Source of the DNA: Palsa-1392 sp036490335
GTDB lineage: Bacteria > Verrucomicrobiota > Verrucomicrobiia > Chthoniobacterales > UBA10450
Direction: 5' to 3'
Length of the DNA: 64,000 nucleotides
NCBI GenBank assembly: GCA_036490335.1
Contig: DASXEB010000017.1
Location: 437,340-501,339 of the forward strand
The notes under the pieces are model-generated. The model had not been told where the DNA came from. It made no database searches and saw only the letters and a program-made list of their open reading frames with translations. Within the stretch, counting starts at the first letter, position 1. Every line of letters starts with the position of its first letter. A program made the translations under genes and the position numbers. Below are positions 46,966 to 56,208 of this stretch, in pieces.

Positions 46966-48281
46966 ACCACTCCCGGTCGCAGGAAGCGAATGGCCGGCCT
47001 AACGAGTGGCAACAGGAGCAAAGCGCGCACTTGCATCCAAAAAATCGGGCGCGTGCGCGGGTGAGCGAAATTAAAAAGAAAGCTGGAGCAGGCTTGGGAG
47101 ATAAGAGTCGCCGCAGCCGAACCGATCGCGCCCCAGCGCGGGATGAAGGCGAAGTTAAGCGCGATGTTAAGCGTCGCGCCGGCCGCGGTGCGGATGGCCG
47201 CGATCCAGGTCAGATTTTCGGTGATGTCGTAGCCGGATTGCAGGATCGAGAGATAAATAAAAATCGCCGACCATGCGTGCACGATCAGAATCGGCGCGGC
47301 GCTCGCATAGGCGGCGCCGTAAATCAGCCTAACGAGCAAAGGAGCGCCATTCGTTAGGCAGAGGGCGACGGCGAGCCCGGCGATGACCGAGAAAAGGAAA
47401 AGTTTCTCGAATTTCCCTCGGTAAAAAACAATGCCACGCCGCCGCCAGCGGACGAGCATTGGAAAAAGCGCGGGCATGAATGCCATCGGAAAAAGTGCGC
47501 AGCCTTCCGTGACCTGCGCGGCGGCGGAGTAGATTCCGGCGACGCCAAAACCGGCGAGACGACCGAGAATGAGAATGTCCGAGCGCATGTAAAGCATGAC
47601 CGCGAGCGAGCCGATGAGGAGCGGAAATCCGGCGCGCAGCCAGGCGCGGCGATCGACAATTGCCGGCCCCGGCGTTGAGTTTGCAGGCAGTCGCGTCGCG
47701 CGATGAACGGAAAAGAGAACGAAGCTGATCAACGCGGCCTCGAACGTTTCCAAGGCTGCGAAGACGAGAAGTGGAGCGTTGGCGAAAACGAAAAAGAGTT
47801 TGAGCCCGGTCGTAAAAATCAGCGGCAAAGTTCGCCCGCAAAAAACCAGGCGGAATTGATTTCCGGCTTGAAAAAAATAATCGTAAACGTCGAAAGCCTG
47901 AAAGATGAGGCTGCCTCCGGCGATCCCGATGATCGCAATCGTGAGAGGATTTTGCGGTGCGATGGCGAACGCGAGCAGGAGCAGACACCCGTAGGTCGCG
48001 GCACCGAGTTGGAGCTTGAGCGAGAAAGTTTTTCGCAAGGTCACGCCAGCGTCTTCCGGCGTTTCGACAAATTGCCTAACGATGACGCGCTCGAGGCCGC
48101 AGCCGGCAACGACGGCGAAAATCCGCACAAAGGCGAGACCGAACGCGAGCGCGCCGAAGCGTTCCGGCCCAAAATGCCGGCTCAACGCGATCATCACAAT
48201 CGCGAGGGTGCCGACGCGCGCGAGCTGATTGACGAGCGACCACGCGCCGTTCGTCGCGAGGATTTTCCGGTCGCTTTTCAT
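46932..48281 (-). CDS. Oligosaccharide flippase (Wzx/RfbX-like)
   Basis: A 449-residue polytopic protein with about twelve to fourteen helices. The N-terminus LATNGAWSLVNQLARVGTLAIVMIALSRHFGPE is typical of polysaccharide biosynthesis flippases, which move lipid-linked oligosaccharides across the inner membrane. The start at ATG 48281 overlaps the GT4 stop by 4 bases (minus-strand ATGA). The longer frame to 48590 is antisense to the GT4 gene. It carries an inverted 9-mer pair at 47327 and 47351, within the coding region. Confidence 0.85.
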   Translation of the reverse strand: MKSDRKILATNGAWSLVNQLARVGTLAIVMIALSRHFGPERFGALAFGLAFVRIFAVVAGCGLERVIVRQFVETPEDAGVTLRKTFSLKLQLGAATYGCLLLLAFAIAPQNPLTIAIIGIAGGSLIFQAFDVYDYFFQAGNQFRLVFCGRTLPLIFTTGLKLFFVFANAPLLVFAALETFEAALISFVLFSVHRATRLPANSTPGPAIVDRRAWLRAGFPLLIGSLAVMLYMRSDILILGRLAGFGVAGIYSAAAQVTEGCALFPMAFMPALFPMLVRWRRRGIVFYRGKFEKLFLFSVIAGLAVALCLTNGAPLLVRLIYGAAYASAAPILIVHAWSAIFIYLSILQSGYDITENLTWIAAIRTAAGATLNIALNFAFIPRWGAIGSAAATLISQACSSFLFNFAHPRTRPIFWMQVRALLLLPLVRPAIRFLRPGVVQLASPGSVSR

Positions 48282-49309
48282 GCGCAGGCGAATTCCCGTT
48301 CCGGCACCGATTCCTCGACGCGAAAATCGCCGAGCGACAAAACGAGCTGCACCCATTGTTCGATGTGTTCGGCGAAGCGCGCTCGTTTCGCGGCCTCCAG
48401 TTCGCCGAGCATTTCGCCGGCGAAACCAGTGCAAAAAATTTCGCGATTCGCGCCTAACGAGTTCCAAATCTTCGACGGAAAGATCGCTTGCGTGATTTTT
48501 GGATTTGCGGCGACGATGTGCACTTCGTGACGGAGCAAATCGGCGCGCAGCTGTTCCGGATCGCTTTCGAGTGGCGCCGATTTGAGCCACGCGGGGAGAT
48601 GCGCAGCGCCGCGGCCGTCGGAACGAATCGTCACACGATAACCGGCGGCGCGCAGCTGCTCGCAGCCGGCGATGAGAAGCGGAATGTCGTGCCCGAAGCC
48701 GAGGTTGCCGGAGTAAATCGCGGTCCGCGGCTCGGGCGCGATCGAGCGATCGAAATCGAGCGTCGGCCAGTTGCGAATGACGACCGAATTTTGCGCGGGA
48801 CCGCCGAGATTGGCTCCGATTTTAACGACCCGATCCCAGCGCGCGAGTCGGCCGTCCCAATGTCGGCGAAAAATTTTCCGCAGCGGCGCGGGATATTCGC
48901 GCAGGCCGCGGACGAGTTCCGGATAGTAATCCTGGAGCCAGTAAATGGAGCGCGCACCGCGGCGGCGGATCGCACGGGCGAGCGACACGGTGTTCGGCGG
49001 AGCGCTCGTCACGATGACGAGATCGCCTTGCCTAACGAATCGCTCGATGTAAGTGCGAAGCGCGCGCGCGACCGAGGCATATTCGGCGAACGTCTGAGCC
49101 AGGTTTCCGCGCCGCCCCTGGTAGTGATCGAGATGAATGAGCCGCTCAACCGGCTGGCTGCGGTGTTGCGCGCGATAACCGCCGCGACCCCCGACAAGGA
49201 TGACATCGCATCCTTCACTCGTTAGGCGCGCGGCCAGCTGCTCGGCGTAGATTCCCGTCGGAGCGGCATCCGGCCAGATGTATTGGCTGAGAAGATGAAC
49301 GGTGGCCAT
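48278..49309 (-). CDS. GT4 glycosyltransferase (WbuB-like)
   Basis: A 343-residue GT-B enzyme. It begins MATVHLLSQYIWPDAAPTGI, has the early segment GNLAQTFAEYASVARAL, DLVIVTSAPPNTVSLA and RSIYWLQDYYPELVRG, which is the WbuB/capsule-glycosyltransferase pattern. The donor half includes IYSGNLGFGHDIPLLI. It is probably a transferase for an amino sugar (fucosamine in WbuB), but the substrate is uncertain. Coupled to the flippase. 9-mers at 48452, 49030 and 49219. Confidence 0.8.
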   Translation of the reverse strand: MATVHLLSQYIWPDAAPTGIYAEQLAARLTSEGCDVILVGGRGGYRAQHRSQPVERLIHLDHYQGRRGNLAQTFAEYASVARALRTYIERFVRQGDLVIVTSAPPNTVSLARAIRRRGARSIYWLQDYYPELVRGLREYPAPLRKIFRRHWDGRLARWDRVVKIGANLGGPAQNSVVIRNWPTLDFDRSIAPEPRTAIYSGNLGFGHDIPLLIAGCEQLRAAGYRVTIRSDGRGAAHLPAWLKSAPLESDPEQLRADLLRHEVHIVAANPKITQAIFPSKIWNSLGANREIFCTGFAGEMLGELEAAKRARFAEHIEQWVQLVLSLGDFRVEESVPEREFACA

Positions 49310-49319
49310 CCCCGCGATT

Positions 49320-50303
49320 TCAACCGGCGAGGGCGCCCGGGAATTTCGCTGCGGGCCGCGGCGCAGCCGGCGCGCCGAATTTGCGGAGCTGAATGTGATA
49401 CGCCTCGCGATGGTAACGCAGGTTCGCCTCGAGGAGGAGGCCGACGAGCCCGATCAAAATCGAGAGAGTGACGAGACTGGCGGCAAGAACGGCGAGCGGG
49501 AGATGGTTGACGAATCCGGTCTGGAAATATTCCAGGACTGGGACAGAGCCCGTCGTTAGGCCAAAGAACGCGAGCAGCGCGGCGACGTTTCCGAAAAAAG
49601 TCAGCGGCCGGTAATCGCGGAAGAGGACGACGAGCAATCGCAAAATGCGCAGGCCGTCGTGAATGGTTTTGAGTTTGGAACTGGAACCGTCCGCGCGGCT
49701 GCGAAACGGGACCGGGACTTCCGATTGAGCGAAACCTTTGTCGACGGCTTGAATCGTGAGCTCGATTTCCAATTCGAAACCGCGCGAGAGGACCGGGACG
49801 TGTTTGTAAAAGCGGCGGGAGAAAAGCCGCAGCCCGGAAAAGAGATCGAGCGGGCGAAAACGAAAAACGGAATTGAGGACAGCGGCGAAAATCGACATGC
49901 CCCATTGATGCATCGGGCGAAAAACCGAGGCGGCATTTTGCGCGCTGCGAATGCCGGTGATCATGTCGACCGGCTCGCGCGCGTATTGCTCGAGCAGGAG
50001 CGCGGCGCCTTCCGCGGGATAACTGCCGTCGCCGTCGACCATCAAAACCAGATCGGTGTCGATCGCGGCGAGCGCGGTCGCGACGGCGGTGGCTTTGCCG
50101 CGGCGGCGCTCGGTCATGACGGTCGCGCCGGCGGCGCGCGCCAGCTCCGCGGTGTCGTCGTCGGAATCGTTATCGACCACGAGGATCGCGGCCTGCGGAA
50201 ACGCGGTCGCGTATTCGCGAATCACCCCCGCGATTCCGTGCGCCTCGTTGAGGCACGGAACGAGAATGGTGAGCGACGGCGAGACGATCGAGTGCGCGAG
50301 CAT
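49320..50303 (-). CDS. GT2 glycosyltransferase with C-terminal membrane helices
   Basis: A 327-residue protein. The GT-A domain begins LTILVPCLNEAHGIAGVI, has the metal site MVDGDGSYPAEGA, and continues with LDLFSGLRLFSRRF. Two hydrophobic segments (residues about 225-250 and 262-290) place it at the membrane, as in polyprenol-phosphate-sugar GT2 enzymes (GtrB or DPM type). It would make a membrane-linked sugar donor. It precedes the GT4 and flippase genes on the same strand. 9-mer at 49553. Confidence 0.83.
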   Translation of the reverse strand: MLAHSIVSPSLTILVPCLNEAHGIAGVIREYATAFPQAAILVVDNDSDDDTAELARAAGATVMTERRRGKATAVATALAAIDTDLVLMVDGDGSYPAEGAALLLEQYAREPVDMITGIRSAQNAASVFRPMHQWGMSIFAAVLNSVFRFRPLDLFSGLRLFSRRFYKHVPVLSRGFELEIELTIQAVDKGFAQSEVPVPFRSRADGSSSKLKTIHDGLRILRLLVVLFRDYRPLTFFGNVAALLAFFGLTTGSVPVLEYFQTGFVNHLPLAVLAASLVTLSILIGLVGLLLEANLRYHREAYHIQLRKFGAPAAPRPAAKFPGALAG

Positions 50304-50345
50304 GATGCGCTTTCTTGCGCACCATTTTTCGTGCCGCGCGCGAAG

Positions 50346-52151
50346 TTAGTGGCCGTTGCGGCCGGCGCCGTTTTTGCCGAGCAACGCGTTCGCGGTCGCG
50401 AGCATCGCGCTGTCGTCATTGTCGCCCAGGCCGTGCAAGGCGGTTTTGATTTTGCGCAAAGATCGCCTAACGAAAAGATCGGCCGCGATGTGATCGTTGC
50501 TCGCGACGTGGCCGTTGCGGCCGGTGGCGACAAGCTCCGAATCCCAGCGGCTCAAAACGCAGGTGCTGGCGAATAATTCCATGGCCGCGACCGCGATTCG
50601 TTCCTGCACGAGCTGCATGTCCATGACCGGTTCGCGATAGGCGATGAGCGCTTTGTTGATCGCGAAATTAAAACGCCAGACGAGACGGCCGAGCTGGCTC
50701 GCATAGGACTTAAGCGAGTCGTGGCGCACCGGCACATCGGGCACTTTGACCGCGGCGCTGAGGCGTTTCAGACCCGCGCCCCAGGCTTTGCCGCGATCCG
50801 AGCGCCACGGTTTCAGCACCGTGTCGAGGATTTCCTTGAACTCCATCCCGGGCCCGCGCATCCCGACGAGCGCGATGAACGACGTCAGCACTTCGTTGCT
50901 CCCTTCGCCGATCTGATTGATGCGCGCGTCGCGGAGCATGCGGCCCAGCGGCGAGTCGTCGAAATAAGCCGAGCCGCCGTGGATTTGGAAGCAATCGTTG
51001 ACCGCGTCCCAGAGCCGTTCGGTTGTGAAAACCTTCAGCATCGCGGTCTCGAGCATGTAATCCTCGAAGCCGCGATCGATCAGCGACGCGGTCACCTGCG
51101 TCATCGCTTCCATCGCGTAAACATCCGCGGCCATGCGCGCGATTTTCTTCTTCACCAGGTCGAAATCCCCCAGCGTTTTCTGGAATTGCTTACGCGAGTT
51201 GGCGTGTTCGATCGCGAGCCGGAGGCAGGTCTTGGCCGCGCCGGTGCAGCAGGCGCCGAATGTCGTCCGGCCAAAATCGAGCACGGTCAGCGCGACGCGC
51301 AGGCCTTTGCCTAACGGGCCGAGAATATTTTCCTTCGGCACCTTCACATTCGTTAGGCGAAAACGTCCCGTCGCCGTGCCGCGAATCCCGAGTTTCGGCA
51401 TGCGCGGCTCGACCATCTCGAAGCCTTCCATGTCCGGCGTGACGAGAAACGCGGTGATCGCGGTCTTGCCTTCCTTGCCCGGGACGGGCGTGCGCGCCAT
51501 CACGGTCAGGACCTGCGCGATCGAAGCGTTGGTGATGTAACGCTTCTCGCCGTTGAGGACAAAATGCGAGCCGTCTTCGCTCGGCTCGGCGCGCATCTGC
51601 ACGTTGGCCGCGTCGGAGCCGGCTTCGCTTTCCGTCAGCGCGAAGGCGGCGAGCTGCTCGCCGTTCATGAGGCGCGGGAGCCATTTTTCTTTCTGCTCGT
51701 TCGTTCCGAAAAGGATGAGCGCGCGGATGCCGATGGAGTGATGCGCGTTCGTGAACACCGAGGTCGAGGCGCAGCGCGCGCCGATTTCCTCGAGCACCTT
51801 GCAATACATCATCTGCGAAAAGGCGCTCCCGCCGACTTCGCGCGGCGCGGTCATCCCGAGGACGCCGACGCGGCCGAGTCCGTCGATCACGCTGCGCGGA
51901 ATGTCGGCCGTGCGATCGATCTCGGTCGCGTCGAGATTTTGGTCGAGAAATTCCCGCACTTCCGCGAGCGCGCGTTCGAGCTCGGCCTGCTGCGCGTCGG
52001 TGATTTTCGGATACGGCATGGCCCAGTCGGCGATGAATTCCCCGAGGAAAAGACCCTTGGCGAAACCGAGCTCCTGCTTGCCGGCGAAGAGCAGTTCCTC
52101 GGCCTGCTGGATTTCTTTTTGACGCTGAATTTCGGTTTCGCTGAGTGCCAT
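50346..52151 (-). CDS. Acyl-CoA dehydrogenase (VLCAD-like, extended)
   Basis: A 601-residue FAD enzyme of fatty acid oxidation. Motifs are AFALTESEAGSDAANVQ, TAVLN-type beta domain, GFEMVEPRMPKLGIRGTATG and the active-site region RDARINQIGEGSNEV with the probable base near E415. It carries an extra C-terminal 180 residues, as in mitochondrial VLCAD/ACAD9 and their bacterial relatives. Function: alpha,beta-dehydrogenation of long acyl-CoA. Start ATG 52151. The promoter region upstream holds the 42-bp array. 9-mers at 50465 and 51350. Confidence 0.9.
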   Translation of the reverse strand: MALSETEIQRQKEIQQAEELLFAGKQELGFAKGLFLGEFIADWAMPYPKITDAQQAELERALAEVREFLDQNLDATEIDRTADIPRSVIDGLGRVGVLGMTAPREVGGSAFSQMMYCKVLEEIGARCASTSVFTNAHHSIGIRALILFGTNEQKEKWLPRLMNGEQLAAFALTESEAGSDAANVQMRAEPSEDGSHFVLNGEKRYITNASIAQVLTVMARTPVPGKEGKTAITAFLVTPDMEGFEMVEPRMPKLGIRGTATGRFRLTNVKVPKENILGPLGKGLRVALTVLDFGRTTFGACCTGAAKTCLRLAIEHANSRKQFQKTLGDFDLVKKKIARMAADVYAMEAMTQVTASLIDRGFEDYMLETAMLKVFTTERLWDAVNDCFQIHGGSAYFDDSPLGRMLRDARINQIGEGSNEVLTSFIALVGMRGPGMEFKEILDTVLKPWRSDRGKAWGAGLKRLSAAVKVPDVPVRHDSLKSYASQLGRLVWRFNFAINKALIAYREPVMDMQLVQERIAVAAMELFASTCVLSRWDSELVATGRNGHVASNDHIAADLFVRRSLRKIKTALHGLGDNDDSAMLATANALLGKNGAGRNGH

Positions 52152-52208
52152 ATAAAAAAACCGGCGACTGCCGGATTACTACCGAAGTCTACCGAAGGCG
52201 GCCGACTT

Positions 52209-52457
52209 GTCCAACCGAGGCTGGGCGGGTTTTGGGGGTTTGCGGGAGTCCGCAATCGGCTTCCAGCGGAATTTGGGTCGGTTGCGGGAACCCGCAATCG
52301 GCTCCTAGCGGAATTTTGGTCGGTTGTGGGAGCCCGCAATCGGCTCCTAGCGGAATTTTGGTCGATTGTTAGACCCCGCAATCGGCTCCTAGCCGAATTT
52401 TAGCCCATTGCGGGAGCCCGCAATCGACCAAAATCCCAGTAGGAGCCGATTGCGGGA
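52209..52457. repeat. Second tandem array of 42-bp units, ending in an inverted copy
   Basis: Units beginning CGCAATCG start at 52251, 52293, 52335, 52377 and 52419, each exactly 42 bases after the last. Each splits into two related 21-base halves. The unit boundary and interior contain a dyad, CCCGCAATCG with CGATTGCGGG, and the final unit reads as the reverse complement of the others. Translated plus or minus, the array gives heptapeptide repeats (for example NRLLAEFWSVVGAR), but no gene supports them. It lies between nrdJ and the acyl-CoA dehydrogenase, i.e. in the promoter side of the latter. 52152-52208 and 52458-52535 hold nothing recognised. Confidence 0.88.
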
Positions 52458-52535
52458 TGACGCAAAGCACCCGTTTTCGAGGAGTTAACCGAAAAACGTC
52501 CAATCCGGCGACCAAAACCCGCCAACCGCCCAATT

Positions 52536-55500
52536 CTAGCTGCAACCCTGGCTCGTCCCGCACTCGGTGCAGACCCCGCAGGCGCCCGCGCGGATCACTT
52601 TGTCGCTCCCGCAATGCGAGCAGGTGATTTCCATGAACATGCTCCCGAGCGCCTCGGTCACGCGCTCGGCGTGGGTGCGATCGTTAGGCGCGCCGGCCGG
52701 GTTGCCCTCGTTAGGCGCGTGCTGCGTGATGACGTCGATCAGCTCGCGTTCGCCCGTGCGCGAAAGGTCGGCGACGGGACGATTGACCGCTTTTTTTTCG
52801 ATCTCGGCGATTTCTTTCAGGGGCAAATCGGGATGGGCGCGATGGGGCGAGGTCGCTTCCTTGTAGCCTTTGATGAACTGGCAGCCGAGCCAGCGGAAGA
52901 CGTAGTCGGTGATGCTGCTGGCGTTGCGGATGTCGGGATTTTTCGTGAAGCCGCTCGGCTCGAAACGCTGGTAGGCGAATTTTTTCACGAGGCTCGCGAG
53001 TGGGACGCCGTATTGCAGGGCCATCGAAGTGAGGGTCGCGACCGTGTCCATGAGGCCGCCGATCGTGCTCCCTTCTTTCGACATTTGAATGAAGAGCTCG
53101 CCCGGCTGGCCGTCTTCGTAGAGACCGACGGTGATGTAACCTTCGTGGCCCGCGATTTCGAATTTGTGGGTGAGTGACATGCGGGTGTCGGACATGCGAT
53201 GGCGGATCGGTTGCGCCGCTTCGCCGCGGAGCCGCGCGATTTCCTGGTCGAGCTCGATGATGCGATCGGCGAGGGTTTCGCGATCGGCCGCGGGATCGAG
53301 CGCGACTTCTTCGAGCGTGCCCATGTCTTTTGTCTTGCGCGTATTCAAAGGCGCGGATCGCTTCGAGCCGTCGCGATAAATCGCGATCGCTTTCAAGCCG
53401 AGCCGCCAGCCTTCGACGTAGGTGTGCATGATTTCCTCGACCGTCGCCGACTCAGGCATGTTGACGGTTTTGGAAATGGCGCCGCTCAGGAATGGCTGGG
53501 CCGCCGCCATCATGCGCAGGTGACCCATGTAGCCTAACGAACGCAGGCCGCGATGCGGGCGAAACGCGCAATCGAAGATCGGGAGATGTTCGCTCTTCAA
53601 CCCGGAAGTGATCGCGGAACCGTCGGGATCGATCACATCCTCGATCGTGTCGAACGCGTCGATGTGCGCGATGATGCGCTCGATTTCGTCGAAGGTATAA
53701 CCCAGTTTCTCGAGCGCGGGCGTGACGGTTTGGTTGACGATTTTCAACATGCCGCCGCCGGCGAGAAGTTTGTATTTCACGAGCGCGATGTCGGGCTCGA
53801 TCCCGGTCGTGTCGCAATCCATGAGGAAGCTGATCGTGCCGGTCGGCGCGAGGACGGTGACCTGGGCGTTGCGAAAACCGTGCTGATGACCGAGCTCGGC
53901 CGCGCGATTCCAGACTTTGGCGGCTTCCTTTTTCAAATAACCGAACTCGTCGTTGTCCGGGATCTCGCGGACGGCGCTGCGATGCTGCTCGATCACGTCG
54001 AGCATCGGGGCGACGTTGTCTTTCGCGACCGGTTTCGGGACACCACTCGCGCGCGCGTCGCGATAACCCGGGAATGGCCCCATCGCCGCGGCCATGCGCG
54101 CGCTTTCGGCGTAGGCTTCGCCGGTCATGATCGCGGTGATCGCGCCGCAAATCGCGCGGCCTTCGACGCTGTCGTAACCGTAGCCGTAGCTCATGATGAG
54201 GGAGCCGAGGTTGGCGTAGCCGAGGCCGAGGGTGCGGAAGATGTGGGAGTTTTCCGCGATTTCCTTGATCGGGTAACTGGCGTTATCGACGATGATTTCC
54301 TGCGCCGTGATGAAGACGCGGACCGCGGCTTTGAAACGCTCGACATCGAACGCGCCGTCCGCGGTTTTGAATTTCATCAAGTTGAGCGAGGCGAGATTGC
54401 AGGCGGTGTTGTCGAGGAAAAGATATTCGCTGCACGGGTTGGTGGAATTTTGCCGGCCGGTGCCTTTGCAGGTGTGCCAATTGTGGATGGTGGAATCGAA
54501 CTGCATCCCCGGATCGCCGCAGACGTGCGTGCCTTCGGCGATTTTTTTCAACAACCCGCGCGCATCTTTGCGCTCGCAAGGCGAACCGTCGCGCACCCGG
54601 CGCGTCCACCATTCGCGATCCTCGACCGCGGCGTTCATGAAATCGTCGCTCACCCGCACGCTCAGGTTTTCGTTCTGATACATGACCGAGCCATACGCGT
54701 CGCCGTTGTAACTGCCGTCGTAACCCTGCTCGATCAGCGCCCAAGCTTTCTTCTCTTCCTTCTGTTTCGCGTCGATGAATTCCTCGATGTCGGGATGCCA
54801 ATCTTTGAGCGTGTTCATCTTCGCGGCGCGGCGCGTTTTTCCGCCGGACTTCACGACGTTCGCGACCTGGTCGTAAACTTTCAGGAACGAAAGCGGGCCG
54901 CTTGGTTTCCCGCCGCCGCTCAGTTTCTCGCGCGTGCTGCGCAACGACGAAAGATCGCTCCCAGTGCCGCTGCCATATTTGAACAGCATCGCCTCGCTCA
55001 TCGCCAAACGCATGATGTCTTCCATCGTGTCGTCGACCGATTGAATGAAACAGGCGCTGCCTTGCGGATACTCGTATTGCGTCGCCGCGCGCTCGGCCTC
55101 GCCGGTCTCGCGATTGTAAAAATAATTCCCGATGCCCGCGTCCTTGCCGATGCCGTATTGATGATAGAGGCCGACGTTGAACCAGACCGGCGAGTTGAAC
55201 GCGCCGTGCTGATTCAGGCAAAGCCAGGTCAGATCGTTGTAAAAAATCTCCGCGGACTTCGTGTCGGCGAAATAACCATCCGCGATGCCGCAATCGGCGA
55301 TCGTGCGCGTGACCCGATGAATCAGTTGCCTAACGGATGTCTCGCGCCCGCCTTTGTGCGGATCGGTGCCGTTCGAAATGTCGCCGTAGAAATATTTCGA
55401 GACTGCGATCTTCGTCGCCAGCGGACTCCAGTTCGCGGGCACCTCGATGTCCTCCTGCTTGAAAATAATCTTGCCGCCATCGTCCGTGATCTCGGCGGTG

Positions 55501-55670
55501 CGCCGCTCCCATTCCACTTCGTCAAAGGGCGAAACATTTTTGTCGCTGAAAACGCGCTCGAAACGCAGTCTGCGGCTCTTTTTCGTCGCCGTCGCGCGAG
55601 GTCGACGCAGGCGCGCGCCATTTTTTTTCGACAAGGTGGAAGGTTGGAGACCAGGCTTCAATTGGATCAT
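52536..55670 (-). CDS. nrdJ: Adenosylcobalamin-dependent ribonucleotide reductase (class II)
   Basis: Reduces ribonucleotides to deoxyribonucleotides using adenosylcobalamin to make a thiyl radical, independent of oxygen. The 1044-residue protein has NPCSE-type and DNTACNLASLNL in the active-site barrel, FNSPVWFN, SGTGSDLSSLRS and a C-terminal zinc ribbon (CSHCGSDKV, CGVCTECGTSQGC) of the vitamin B12-dependent type. Start ATG 55670; an in-frame TTG at 55676 is possible. The only exact copies of the 9-mer are near its C-terminus (52681, 52708 and 53532). The first 2.1 kb of coding is free of them. Confidence 0.95.
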   Translation of the reverse strand: MIQLKPGLQPSTLSKKNGARLRRPRATATKKSRRLRFERVFSDKNVSPFDEVEWERRTAEITDDGGKIIFKQEDIEVPANWSPLATKIAVSKYFYGDISNGTDPHKGGRETSVRQLIHRVTRTIADCGIADGYFADTKSAEIFYNDLTWLCLNQHGAFNSPVWFNVGLYHQYGIGKDAGIGNYFYNRETGEAERAATQYEYPQGSACFIQSVDDTMEDIMRLAMSEAMLFKYGSGTGSDLSSLRSTREKLSGGGKPSGPLSFLKVYDQVANVVKSGGKTRRAAKMNTLKDWHPDIEEFIDAKQKEEKKAWALIEQGYDGSYNGDAYGSVMYQNENLSVRVSDDFMNAAVEDREWWTRRVRDGSPCERKDARGLLKKIAEGTHVCGDPGMQFDSTIHNWHTCKGTGRQNSTNPCSEYLFLDNTACNLASLNLMKFKTADGAFDVERFKAAVRVFITAQEIIVDNASYPIKEIAENSHIFRTLGLGYANLGSLIMSYGYGYDSVEGRAICGAITAIMTGEAYAESARMAAAMGPFPGYRDARASGVPKPVAKDNVAPMLDVIEQHRSAVREIPDNDEFGYLKKEAAKVWNRAAELGHQHGFRNAQVTVLAPTGTISFLMDCDTTGIEPDIALVKYKLLAGGGMLKIVNQTVTPALEKLGYTFDEIERIIAHIDAFDTIEDVIDPDGSAITSGLKSEHLPIFDCAFRPHRGLRSLGYMGHLRMMAAAQPFLSGAISKTVNMPESATVEEIMHTYVEGWRLGLKAIAIYRDGSKRSAPLNTRKTKDMGTLEEVALDPAADRETLADRIIELDQEIARLRGEAAQPIRHRMSDTRMSLTHKFEIAGHEGYITVGLYEDGQPGELFIQMSKEGSTIGGLMDTVATLTSMALQYGVPLASLVKKFAYQRFEPSGFTKNPDIRNASSITDYVFRWLGCQFIKGYKEATSPHRAHPDLPLKEIAEIEKKAVNRPVADLSRTGERELIDVITQHAPNEGNPAGAPNDRTHAERVTEALGSMFMEITCSHCGSDKVIRAGACGVCTECGTSQGCS

Positions 55671-55676
55671 GGGCAA

Positions 55677-55983
55677 AGAAGGTTAAAGTTTAAACGTGAC
55701 GTGATCTTCCGCTGCCGCGGCCGGTGAATATCATGTGAACAGCGCCGAATAACATAATGTGGTAGGCGAACGCGGCAGGCCCACAACATGCGGCTCGTCG
55801 CTCACCTTCGGCAAGAAAAAAATTGTAAACTTTTTTCAGGCCAATTTCTGCTCGTTAGGTCGAGGGGAAACCGGAAAAGCTGCCTAACGAAAAGCAAAAT
55901 CCGCGCTAAAAAAATTCGTCAGGATTGCAAATCGAGCCGCAAGTTTGATAGTGGCGCTCAGGCGTCTTCGCGGCGCGGGAATT
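55677..55983. other. Intergenic region between nrdJ and tRNA-Ser
   Basis: A 307-base region expected to carry the nrdJ promoter on the minus strand. An AT-rich hairpin (GAAAAAA / TTTTTTC) lies at about 55815-55837. A perfect 8-bp inverted pair of 9-mer-derived sequence, TCGTTAGG at 55852-55859 and CCTAACGA at 55883-55890, could form a hairpin with a 23-base loop. I looked for a cobalamin riboswitch on the minus strand and did not find a recognisable one. A short open frame at 55788-55997 is not supported. Confidence 0.5.
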
Positions 55984-56075
55984 GGAAGGGTGGCTGAGTC
56001 CGGTTTAAGGCACTCGACTCGAAATCGAGCGTGGGGTTAAACTCACCGTGGGTTCGAATCCCACCCCTTCCGCCA
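55984..56075 (+). tRNA. tRNA-Ser(CGA)
   Basis: A 92-nucleotide class II tRNA with acceptor stem GGAAGGG paired to CCCTTCC, discriminator G and an encoded CCA (56073-56075). The anticodon stem CTCGA/TCGAG holds loop CTCGAAA, giving anticodon CGA, which reads UCG. A long variable arm (GCGTGGGGTTAAACTCACCG region) and a GGTTCGAATC T arm confirm tRNA-Ser. A 9-mer copy starts 4 bases downstream (56079). Confidence 0.95.
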
Positions 56076-56208
56076 CTGGCCTAACGAGTAAAGGATTGCG
56101 CGCGGAGCCGGCCCGTGGTCCGCAATCGATTTATCATTCGAGCCGTGTCCCGCTGCGAAGCGCTGTCGCTTTTTCTTGCTAAAAATTTGCACGAGAGTGC
56201 CGGTCCGC

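Noticed and set aside
55677..55983. Cobalamin riboswitch upstream of the B12-dependent nrdJ
   Set aside because: No recognisable B12-box or conserved core was found on the minus strand. A covariance model would be decisive.
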